From Chloroflexota bacterium (GTDB lineage: Bacteria; Chloroflexota; Anaerolineae; 4572-78): a stretch of DNA of 22,320 bases. The translations under genes and the position numbers were made by a program. This document shows, piece after piece, positions 8,993-15,738 of the stretch. Every line of letters begins with the position of its first letter. Within the stretch, counting starts at the first letter, position 1. The stretch lies in contig JAJRUC010000348.1 of NCBI GenBank assembly GCA_024278015.1, forward strand, positions 1 to 22,320, in the 5' to 3' direction. The notes beneath the pieces were generated by a model that made no database searches, was not told the origin of the DNA, and saw only the letters and a program-made list of their open reading frames with translations.

Positions 8993-9661
8993 CTACCCCT
9001 GTTTGCGCAACCCGGATATGTTGCGGTAAGGTGTTTGTCGATAAAAATCCCAGCGTAAAATGCGACGATGCGTTAAATTGAAGACAGGTTGGTAGCCGCG
9101 CCGATGATGAAACTCCAGAGCCTGCCGATTATCGACCACAACGTGGTTGACCACGGTCTGAATGTCGCGTTTTTTCAGCCGGTCAAACAAATACGCCAAC
9201 ATCGCTGAAGCAAGGCCCTGCCGCCGGGCCGCCGGAACCACCCAAATATCGTGAATGAAGGCTTCGCGCTGGTTTAAATCGATGGCTACGCGATGCAGTT
9301 CCGGGAAAATGGCGAAACTGGCCCACATATAACCCAGCGCCGCGCCGTCGCGCTCGGCCAGAACGCCCAAACTGCCGCGCCGGGCAAAGGCTTCCAGCCG
9401 GACGCCATCAGCCGAAGAGGCGATTTGCCGCAGGCGGGGCACGTCTGCCGCTTCAACCGGGCGCACCGTCACCGAAGCCGGCGGCCCCCCGGTCGGGTGG
9501 TCGGCCGGCCCGGAAAGGGGGCGTTTGAACACAATAAACCGCCCGGCGCGGTAAAACGGAAAGACAAACACCTGCAGAACGGCCAAAATACGCGCCCCGA
9601 TGCGACGGTCCTCGGATGCCCGCCACTCGGTTTTGAGTAAAGTCACAAATCGGTTTAACAT
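8993..9661 (-). CDS. GNAT-family N-acetyltransferase
   Basis: 222 residues. The GNAT core spans about 64-195: it starts VTVRPVEAADVPRL, has motif A DIWVVPAARRQGLASAML (138-154, the acetyl-CoA pyrophosphate loop RRQGLA), and motif B ALEFHHRRGY at 181-190. About 60 residues precede the core, including a hydrophobic stretch (ILAVLQVFVFPFY) that could lie against the membrane. The ATG at 9661 comes nine bases after the preceding stop; the ribosome site is weak (GAG), so translation is probably coupled. Lying between two FemAB-like genes, it may acylate a sugar amine or an amino acid used by the same pathway. The acceptor is unknown. Confidence 0.85.
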   Translation of the reverse strand: MLNRFVTLLKTEWRASEDRRIGARILAVLQVFVFPFYRAGRFIVFKRPLSGPADHPTGGPPASVTVRPVEAADVPRLRQIASSADGVRLEAFARRGSLGVLAERDGAALGYMWASFAIFPELHRVAIDLNQREAFIHDIWVVPAARRQGLASAMLAYLFDRLKKRDIQTVVNHVVVDNRQALEFHHRRGYQPVFNLTHRRILRWDFYRQTPYRNISGLRKQG

Positions 9662-9670
9662 ACCGGCTCG

Positions 9671-10708
9671 CTACCGAAATATCCCGGCTGAAATTTTTTG
9701 CAGATTTTGCAAAAATCCGTATCCCCACCGGCTGACGGCCAACAGCCGGGGCCGGTGTACCACCGTGTTGCGCCCGAAAGAGACCAGTCGGCCACCGAAT
9801 TTGGCTTTAAACCGGCGCACGCCATAATCTTCGGTGGGTTTGCCCGCGCCGCCAAAATCGTACACCCGATAATGATGGTTGGCGCCCCACGCCAGAATGT
9901 GCCACATCAACAATTCGCCGGGGGTGTACCTGGCGTACTCACGGTTCAGACCGCCATACCAGCCGTACATTGTATCTTTGTAAAGCAGTTCCACAGATGT
10001 TGCTACAGGCATCCCCTCCGTTTCGGCCAGCCAGAATTTAATGCGGCCCAAGGGATGTAACACCGAAAACGCGGCCTGAAACAACGAGCTATCGGTCAGG
10101 GGGATGTTGGCGTGTCGATAGGTATCTTTCAGGATTGAGTAACACCGGGCCACCCCTGCCGGCGAATCGACCTCTTTGACCGCAAGCAGGCCCTTGTTCA
10201 GTCCCCGTCGAATGTGTTTGCGCGTGCGCCGCCCGATGTTTTGCAACACCTCCGCTTCCGGGCGGTCAATATCAATCAGATAATTCAGATGGTCTTCGTA
10301 TTCAAATCCCAGCGCATCGAGCATGGGCTGCACGCCGCTTAAATCTGCCTGATTCCGAAACTCGGTGAACAGGGAGTTGTTGGGTTGGTGTTGCAGACAG
10401 GCCGTCAGCAACATATCCAGGGCCTGCCTGCCCGCGTCATCCTCATTAAACAGCAGGCTGCCGTACACCACAGACCGGGTGGTTAAATACCGGAATACGC
10501 CGCCCTGCAATGATACCGTTGTAGAAATAAACATTGCTTGCAGATTGCCTCGCTCATCAATTGCGGCCCACAAGGTGGGGGCATGGTTTTTAGTTTGGGC
10601 AAACACCGCAAACATCTCCGGCGTGTGAAAAATATTGCCCTGCGGATGCTGATTAACGTAGGCGGCCCAGTGGTCGGTTGGAAGATGGTGTACAATTTTC
10701 AGGCTCAT
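9671..10708 (-). CDS. FemAB-like / Acetyltransf_6 family transferase (copy 1)
   Basis: 345 residues, a doubled-GNAT protein of the FemAB-related group common in exopolysaccharide clusters. Features are a basic RTRKHIRRGLNKG helix at 161-173, YGWYGGLNREY in the second lobe, and the closing YDFGGAGKPTEDYG ... FKAKFGG signature. There is no signal peptide. It is the first gene of the five-gene operon, starting at an ATG at 10708 about 35 bases below a candidate -10 box. It is only distantly similar to the other FemAB-like protein, so the two probably use different donors or acceptors. Related proteins are often annotated as lipid II:glycine glycyltransferases, but nothing here proves that reaction. 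Confidence 0.85.
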   Translation of the reverse strand: MSLKIVHHLPTDHWAAYVNQHPQGNIFHTPEMFAVFAQTKNHAPTLWAAIDERGNLQAMFISTTVSLQGGVFRYLTTRSVVYGSLLFNEDDAGRQALDMLLTACLQHQPNNSLFTEFRNQADLSGVQPMLDALGFEYEDHLNYLIDIDRPEAEVLQNIGRRTRKHIRRGLNKGLLAVKEVDSPAGVARCYSILKDTYRHANIPLTDSSLFQAAFSVLHPLGRIKFWLAETEGMPVATSVELLYKDTMYGWYGGLNREYARYTPGELLMWHILAWGANHHYRVYDFGGAGKPTEDYGVRRFKAKFGGRLVSFGRNTVVHRPRLLAVSRWGYGFLQNLQKISAGIFR

Positions 10709-10740
10709 TCACCCGGTATCCTGTTCACAAAGAAATTACG

Positions 10741-10746
10741 ATTGTA
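10741..10746 (-). promoter_or_regulatory. Candidate -10 box for the FemAB/CapK operon
   Basis: On the minus strand the hexamer TACAAT (one mismatch to TATAAT) sits 32 bases before the ATG at 10708. No good -35 hexamer lies 16-18 bases upstream, where the sequence is G-rich and belongs to the palindromic repeat region. This is a weak call, supported mainly by position. Confidence 0.3.
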
Positions 10747-10771
10747 GCTATCAGGGAACCCCTCCCTAACC

Positions 10772-10875
10772 CTCCCCCTATAAGGGGGAGGGGATGCTTC
10801 CCCCCTCCCTAAAAGGAAGGGGCAGGGGAAGGGTGAAATTGTCGGTAAACACTCTGTTTATTCAACACCAACCTG
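10772..10875. repeat. Palindrome-rich intergenic repeat, unit 1 (104 bases)
   Basis: First copy of a tandem duplication filling the 291-base gap 10709-10999. It contains three nested palindromes: CTCCCCCTATAAGGGGGAG, an imperfect CCTCCCT-AAAAGGAAGG, and TAAACA-CTC-TGTTTA at 10846-10860 (exact six-base arms). There is no credible coding content. The C- and G-run hairpins could end transcription of the upstream propeller gene, though neither strand shows the T-run of a classical intrinsic terminator. Confidence 0.85.
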
Positions 10876-10980
10876 CTCCCCCTATAAGGAGGAGGGGATG
10901 CTTCCCCCCCTCCCTAAAAGGGAGGGGCAGGGGGAGGGTGAAATTGTCGGTAAACACTCTGTTTATTCAACACCAACCTG
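10876..10980. repeat. Palindrome-rich intergenic repeat, unit 2 (105 bases)
   Basis: Second copy, directly adjacent to unit 1. By eye it differs at three bases and one inserted C, about 96% identity. The changes perfect its middle palindrome (CCCTCCCTAAAAGGGAGGG) and leave the TAAACA-CTC-TGTTTA hairpin (10951-10965) and the following 20 bases untouched. Such close identity in non-coding DNA indicates a recent duplication. Confidence 0.85.
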
Positions 10981-10999
10981 CTGACTATACAGTTACTTA

Positions 11000-13390
11000 C
11001 TATTTTTGAATAATCGGTAGAAACAGGTGCAACGCATTTACCAAAATGCGCTGCGAAAGCTGAACCGGCGACACTCCGACGGCGGTCACGACGGCGTTAT
11101 TTTCAACAACCTGCGTCACGGCAGTATCAATGTTGACGGCATAGGTAATATCGACGGTGGCTGTGGTTGACAGTTCGCCCGACCATTGCACCGTCGATGA
11201 CGGGGCGACAAACGTGGCCGACCCGGTTGAGTTGGTCAGGCTGCCCGGCACCAGCGATACGCCGGCAGGCAGGGTATCGGTCAGGTAAACCGTGGTGGTG
11301 ACGGGCGGCCCGGTTCTGAGCAACCGGATGGTGTATGTCACCACCTCGCCTTGTGCTGCCACAGTAGTGCTGGCAGATTTCTGCGACGAAGCCAGGCTGG
11401 AGGCTTCGGTGGAGACAAAAGCCGTGCGCTGAAAATCGTGGCGGGCTACGGGCCAGGGCAGTAACGCTTCACGGTATGCTGCGCCGGTTTCCCACACGTA
11501 AACGTAGCCCACGCGGGTGACAGCCACAATATCCAGTTGACCGTCGCCGTTCACATCGGCCAGGGCGGGGGCGCCGGCCATACCGGGCGTGCCCACCCGT
11601 AGCGGCGCTCCGGCCTTCACCGAACCGTCATGCTCCAAAATCCAGATACCAACCGGGTCGGCGGCGCCGTAGAACAGGTCATACGTGCCGAAGACAACTT
11701 CCGGCAGGCCGTCGCCGTCCACATCGCCGATGACCGGCTCGCTGGCGTAAACCACATTCCCTTGCGCGTAATCGAAGCTCCACAACAGCGTTTTATCCGC
11801 TGCATAAACGTACAGCCAACCATCCTGGGCGGGCCAGACAATATCCAGCCGGCCGTCGCCGTTCAAATCGGCCACGGCGGTGGCTTGCTGCATCCACAAA
11901 TCGGCATCCAGCGCGCCCACGCCGCCCGCCGGGGTTGCCCAGCCGCTTTTTCGGGTGCCATCGGGCTGAAAGACAAGCAAATCGACATTATAAATCGTTG
12001 GCGAATCGAATGGGCGGCGCTGACCGGCCACAATGTATTCCACCGTCCCATCGTGGTCCAAATCAGCCAGGGTGGGTGCGGAATACCGGTGTACGATGTA
12101 TGGGTCTCCATTCCACACCCCGTTTTCGGGCTGGTAGGTGGTCAACGGCCAGCCGGCCAAATCGTGGCCCTGATTATCGAAGGCGAAGACACGGTGGTAG
12201 TCTCTGGTGACGGCAATGTCAACCGACCCATTGCCGGTTAGATCGCCCACCGCCAGCGTACCCAAAATAGCGGTATTAAATTCATCATCGATGGGCCAAA
12301 TGCCGCCATTGTCGTTAGCCAACCGGCCGTCCTGATACCACACATATAAATTCGGCACATATTCGTTTGGGTCGGCGCTGCCCAGATGGTTGTTGTTGGT
12401 GCCGGCAATCACTTCCAAACTGGAATCGCCGTCAACATCGGCCAGGGCGACGGTGAATATTTTGGAATAGCGGTCAGTGCCGCGCCGGGCCACAGCTTGC
12501 GGCCAGCCGGCCAACATTGAGCCGTCGGCCTTCCAAATAGAAACTTTGCCTTCGGCCCCCGGCGCAGTAGAGCCGACCCCGGCCACAATTTCCAGGTCGG
12601 CCTGGGCATCCAGGTTGCCCACGGCCAAATGCCCGTACACAGGGCCGCCCGCATTTACGGGAAAACCGGCCAGCATTACGCCGGATTCATCCCAGGCCGA
12701 AATCTGACCGCTGTAATCGGCGGCCAGAATTTCGTTGTGACCGTCGTTGTTGATATCCGCCACCACCGGCGACGAGGTTTCGACCCAGTGGTCAATTTCA
12801 ACGGGGAAGCCCGATTTTAGCGGATACAAGGCCGCGCCATCGGATACCATATCAAAGTCATCGAACCAGAATGTACCGGAAACACCGGAATTAAGGTGCA
12901 GACGCAGCAGCACATAGCCGGTTTGGGCCGTGGTCTGAAAGCGATAGGTTATCTTTTGCCAGCCGGTTGCGCCGTCAACGTCCACATACATCACGGTTCT
13001 GTCTTCAACCTGCACGCCGCTGTTGTTGTATTGAAACAAGACCATACGGGGGCGGTTGGTGGCGTTTTGTGTTTTGAGCCAGAAGGTGAGCGCGTAGTTG
13101 GTGGATGGCTGCGCCGATAGCTGTGGCGACCACAGATAGGCGGTTGCCCCGCCGCTGAAGCGGCTGATTTTAGCCGAGCGGCTGCCGCCGTGGGCCACGC
13201 TGCCGTCCCACACCCAGTTTGACGAAGGCCAGTCCCAGCTATCCGGCTTGTTGTCGCTGTTGACATCCTGCTCAAACCCGCCATTGGGAAATGCGGCGGG
13301 CAGCCGGTTTGCCTTTGCGCGGGTTGAGCCAAGCCACAACCCCGGCATTAATGCCAAAATCACCAGTAATAAATATCCTTTTTTTCTCAT
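11000..13390 (-). CDS. Secreted FG-GAP beta-propeller protein with N-terminal carbohydrate-binding-like and C-terminal DUF11 domains
   Basis: 796 residues. I chose the ATG at 13390 over longer options because it begins a classic signal peptide (MRKKGYLLLVILALMPGLWL) and has AAGGG eight bases upstream. Residues 35-182 resemble a CBM4_9/galactose-binding beta-sandwich ending FWFDDFDMV. Residues 205-655 carry about eight FG-GAP/VCBS blades with calcium motifs such as ADINNDGHNE, ADLNGDGRLD, GDVDGDGLPE and ADVNGDGQLD, then the family-typical WPVARHDFQRT. Residues 665-772 look like a DUF11 surface repeat (YLTDTLPAGVSLVPGSL). The protein ends LHLFLPIIQK, matching the tail of the Thr-Pro protein at the other end of the window. 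It is probably an exported, surface-held glycan- or ligand-binding protein rather than an enzyme. Confidence 0.9.
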   Translation of the reverse strand: MRKKGYLLLVILALMPGLWLGSTRAKANRLPAAFPNGGFEQDVNSDNKPDSWDWPSSNWVWDGSVAHGGSRSAKISRFSGGATAYLWSPQLSAQPSTNYALTFWLKTQNATNRPRMVLFQYNNSGVQVEDRTVMYVDVDGATGWQKITYRFQTTAQTGYVLLRLHLNSGVSGTFWFDDFDMVSDGAALYPLKSGFPVEIDHWVETSSPVVADINNDGHNEILAADYSGQISAWDESGVMLAGFPVNAGGPVYGHLAVGNLDAQADLEIVAGVGSTAPGAEGKVSIWKADGSMLAGWPQAVARRGTDRYSKIFTVALADVDGDSSLEVIAGTNNNHLGSADPNEYVPNLYVWYQDGRLANDNGGIWPIDDEFNTAILGTLAVGDLTGNGSVDIAVTRDYHRVFAFDNQGHDLAGWPLTTYQPENGVWNGDPYIVHRYSAPTLADLDHDGTVEYIVAGQRRPFDSPTIYNVDLLVFQPDGTRKSGWATPAGGVGALDADLWMQQATAVADLNGDGRLDIVWPAQDGWLYVYAADKTLLWSFDYAQGNVVYASEPVIGDVDGDGLPEVVFGTYDLFYGAADPVGIWILEHDGSVKAGAPLRVGTPGMAGAPALADVNGDGQLDIVAVTRVGYVYVWETGAAYREALLPWPVARHDFQRTAFVSTEASSLASSQKSASTTVAAQGEVVTYTIRLLRTGPPVTTTVYLTDTLPAGVSLVPGSLTNSTGSATFVAPSSTVQWSGELSTTATVDITYAVNIDTAVTQVVENNAVVTAVGVSPVQLSQRILVNALHLFLPIIQK

Positions 13391-13440
13391 TGCGAAATCC
13401 CTTCGCGCTAAAATACCCGGAAAATCCAACTCCAAAGGAT

Positions 13441-13469
13441 ATTCTACCCGCCGGAGGAAGTCACGCCAA
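13441..13469 (-). promoter_or_regulatory. Candidate sigma-70-type promoter for the FG-GAP protein gene
   Basis: On the minus strand TTGGCG (13464-13469) and TAGAAT (13441-13446) are separated by 17 bases, about 50 bases before the ATG at 13390. They match the consensus at four and five of six positions. It lies in the 110-base gap after the deacetylase-like gene and would give the secreted protein its own transcription start. Confidence 0.4.
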
Positions 13470-13500
13470 ACTACAAGCGTCTTCTGCTGCCGGGTCTTCA

Positions 13501-14787
13501 TCACCGTCCGATTAACCGCAACCCGTAATCCCAAAATGTCAGGGCGTCAATATCGCCGGTAACGGCCAACGCGCTGCGGGCGCGCCCCGGCCATCGATTT
13601 AAGCGAATCAGGGGACGATTCGATTGTTCCAGGTCGGCCAGTACCGGACGTTCATCTTCCGGGGTGAAGGCCGGTTTATCGAAAAAGAAAGCGTAATGTT
13701 GCGGCTGGTCGGTCACTTCCACCAGATACCCTTGCTGGCGCAAAAAGTGAGCCAGGGCATCGCCGGCGGACGAAACACCGATAACGGGTCGGATGGCGCT
13801 TTTTACAGTGAAGGTAGTGGCCCGAATTTGCGCGTAAGCGCCAAACCAGGGCGTTGTTTCGGTTTGAAGGCGCACGTTTCGGGCCAGAAGAGTGGCCTCA
13901 GCCGGACCATCGACGGTAAATTGCAGCCTGCCGGGTTGGGTTTCGGTGATGCGGACGCGGGTTTGGGCCAGTTGCCGCCACCAGCGGGCAATCTCATCAA
14001 GACGGGCAATCCACACCGGCGGGTTTGCCCGGCGCGCCTGCCGCAAAACTGCCGCCAAGGAACCCCGGCAAAGGGGCGCGCGTTCAGGGTGCAGCCCCAT
14101 AGCAAACAATTCGCCCAGTTGGTACGATTTTTCCAGCACGGCCAGCCACAGGGCGGTCATCTCCGCTGCCGATTGCAGGCCCAACCGCTCCACCAACGCT
14201 TCGTCGTCGGGCAGGCTGTAGGGAATTCGCACCAGTTCACCCACCAAATGCGGCACGGAAGGGTATTTTGTGGCGGAACGCGCCCCGTAAAAGTGCAGCA
14301 CGTGCCGGTACGGTTCGGGGGCGGGGCCGGGCAGAACGTCCCAGACCAGACCGAGGCTGGCATCGTACAAAAAGTCAAGCGATTGCAGCACCTTAATCAG
14401 GGAATCATCCCAGCGCAGGTAGGGCGCCCTGAAGCCGTGAGCCGTCACCCCGGCCTGCGCAAACAGGCGACAAGCCTGCGTTAATTGGGCGGACTGGGCG
14501 GTGGAAGAGAGCATGGTGTGGTCTACATGGCGCAAACCATGCACGGCAAATTCAATGCCCGCCGCCTGAAAGGCGCGGGCCATATCCGGGTTGCGATTAA
14601 AGGTCATAGTGGCAATGGGAAACGTGCCGCTGCACTCAAATTGCGCTAAAGTGTCGGTCAGCGTCTCAAAAGCCCGGACCATTTTGGCAGGGGTCAAACC
14701 GTAACGTTGTACAATACCCCCCACCCGTTGCACAAATTTAAACGGGCCTTTGCCTTTTAAGGCTACTGAAATGGGATTTATGGACAC
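13501..14787 (-). CDS. NodB-like polysaccharide deacetylase with displaced catalytic Asp motif
   Basis: 428 residues. NodB/CE4 features are present in an unusual order. The N-terminus has no TFDD-type strand; it starts with the following helix and SGTFPIATMTF (53-63), then the metal motif HGLRH (His83, His87), HGFRAPYLRWD with Arg120, and GLHPER with His233. A region without recognised similarity follows (about 275-400). The last 24 residues then read SALAVTGDIDALTFWDY (405-421), which looks like the missing first strand with its Asp pair (Asp412, Asp414). Compare VLITWDVDPDLW at the N-terminus of the ordinary deacetylase in this operon. The likely role is removing N- or O-acetyl groups from glycan. 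The start is a GTG at 14787, two bases after the preceding stop, with no clear ribosome site; GTGs at codons 19 and 22 are alternatives. Confidence 0.8.
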   Translation of the reverse strand: MSINPISVALKGKGPFKFVQRVGGIVQRYGLTPAKMVRAFETLTDTLAQFECSGTFPIATMTFNRNPDMARAFQAAGIEFAVHGLRHVDHTMLSSTAQSAQLTQACRLFAQAGVTAHGFRAPYLRWDDSLIKVLQSLDFLYDASLGLVWDVLPGPAPEPYRHVLHFYGARSATKYPSVPHLVGELVRIPYSLPDDEALVERLGLQSAAEMTALWLAVLEKSYQLGELFAMGLHPERAPLCRGSLAAVLRQARRANPPVWIARLDEIARWWRQLAQTRVRITETQPGRLQFTVDGPAEATLLARNVRLQTETTPWFGAYAQIRATTFTVKSAIRPVIGVSSAGDALAHFLRQQGYLVEVTDQPQHYAFFFDKPAFTPEDERPVLADLEQSNRPLIRLNRWPGRARSALAVTGDIDALTFWDYGLRLIGR

Positions 14788-14789
14788 AA

Positions 14790-15251
14790 TTACGCTGCTC
14801 TGGGGTCGATTTTATCTAAAAAATCAATGATTATCTCCTGGATGTGGCACACCGGCGGTTCGTAGGGAATTAACCGGGTTTGCGCTTTAACCATCGCCTG
14901 GGGCAGTTCATCCATATTTTTGCACCAAACCAGATGCCCGGCTTCTTCCCACACGGTCAAAATTTCGCGTTGATGGCGGCCCGGCTGATGGGGGTCTTCC
15001 ACCGTCACCAGGGGTTTGCCCAAATTCAGCACTTCGGTGACAATGCCCAGGCCGCCGTGCGAAACAATCAGTGAAGCCTGCTGATAATAGGGCGTGAGCG
15101 ACGGCTCAAACCGGAAGTAGCGGCAGTTTTTTGGAACGTATTGACTGCGTCCAATCTGCATGACCACCTCTTCCGAAAGGGTGGGCGAGAGCTTGTCGAC
15201 ATAGGCCACCAACTCATCAAAATACGTGGTTCCAATGGCTACAAAAATCAC
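14790..15251 (-). CDS. Alg13-like / PssE-like glycosyltransferase catalytic subunit
   Basis: 153 residues, the C-terminal half-GT28 (GT-B) fold that carries the UDP-sugar site in Alg13 and PssE proteins. It starts VIFVAIGTTYFDELV and shows VMQIGRSQYVP, VSHGGLGIVTEVLNLGKPLV (63-82) and HQREIL (93-98), the usual UDP-binding residues. I set the start at the GTG at 15251, because it has GGGAGG five bases upstream and overlaps the Alg14-like stop as GTGA; a longer reading up to 15524 only shadows the Alg14-like gene. Alg13/Alg14 and the bacterial PssE/PssD or Cps14G/F pairs form a two-subunit transferase at the inner membrane. Here the coupled order predicts one working enzyme. The sugar donor is unknown. 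Confidence 0.88.
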   Translation of the reverse strand: MIFVAIGTTYFDELVAYVDKLSPTLSEEVVMQIGRSQYVPKNCRYFRFEPSLTPYYQQASLIVSHGGLGIVTEVLNLGKPLVTVEDPHQPGRHQREILTVWEEAGHLVWCKNMDELPQAMVKAQTRLIPYEPPVCHIQEIIIDFLDKIDPRAA

Positions 15252-15721
15252 AGCAACCTCCCGGCGTAGATGGCTTTGGGATACTCTTTTTGCAGCGGCT
15301 CCCATTGGGTAAAGAAAAGGTGGGCAATTCGATACATAGCCTTGCCGGTTGAAGACATAGTGAAAATCCGGGAGCCGGTTTCGACGTGAATGATTTTGGC
15401 CCCGGCCAACCGCCCAAAGACGGCAATGGGCACGGCAATACCGGCCCCCGAACTGAGGATGGCCCGGGGACGAACCTTTATCAGCACCACCAGTTGCTTC
15501 AACACCGGCCCAATGGCCCTCCACAAACTGCGTTCAGAGGCGTGTTTGCCCATCGGCACGGGCACGCGATACACCGGCCCTTCAAACGGCAGTTTCCCTT
15601 CTGAAATATAGTCATTATCGGCCATCATATAGTTGTACTCGTAGCGCGGCCCCACCAACGCCACCAGTTTGACCAATTCAGTGGTGTGGCCGCCATTTCC
15701 CAAAACAATCAAAACTTTCAT
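15248..15721 (-). CDS. Alg14-like / PssD-like glycosyltransferase membrane-anchor subunit
   Basis: 157 residues, the acceptor-binding half of a split GT-B enzyme. It starts MKVLIVLGNGGHTTELVKL, carrying the family GGHTxE motif (10-15), with SSGAGIAVPIAVFGRLAG at 90-107, HVETGSRI (112-119) and a final IYAGRLL typical of Alg14. The start at 15721 is chosen because AAGGGG lies seven bases upstream and the family begins exactly there; an upstream extension to 15778 overlaps the previous gene and adds no conserved sequence. The gap from the previous gene is 17 bases, and its stop overlaps the partner subunit by four bases. It should recruit the Alg13-like partner to the membrane and bind the lipid-linked acceptor. 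Confidence 0.88.
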   Translation of the reverse strand: MKVLIVLGNGGHTTELVKLVALVGPRYEYNYMMADNDYISEGKLPFEGPVYRVPVPMGKHASERSLWRAIGPVLKQLVVLIKVRPRAILSSGAGIAVPIAVFGRLAGAKIIHVETGSRIFTMSSTGKAMYRIAHLFFTQWEPLQKEYPKAIYAGRLL

Positions 15722-15738
15722 ACGCAATCCCCTTGCAA

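Noticed and set aside
7902..9029. A 375-codon plus-strand open frame opposite the FemAB-like gene
   Set aside because: The minus strand encodes a full FemAB-family protein with all its signatures; the plus-strand product has no recognisable motif and spans a gene boundary.
10794..11009. A 71-codon plus-strand frame with an internal repeat
   Set aside because: Its repeated peptide is simply the translation of the 104/105-base non-coding duplication; it has no ribosome site or family resemblance.
11000..11035. LPxTG-type sortase signal at the C-terminus of the FG-GAP protein
   Set aside because: LPIIQK is at the very end with no following hydrophobic helix or basic tail, so it does not fit a sortase substrate.
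13391..13534. A 48-codon N-terminal extension of the FG-GAP protein
   Set aside because: The extension would bury a perfect signal peptide inside the protein and overlaps the upstream gene's end; the ATG at 13390 has a good ribosome site.
15252..15524. A 91-codon N-terminal extension of the Alg13-like protein
   Set aside because: It only re-reads the Alg14-like gene in another frame; the family start fits the GTG at 15251 exactly.
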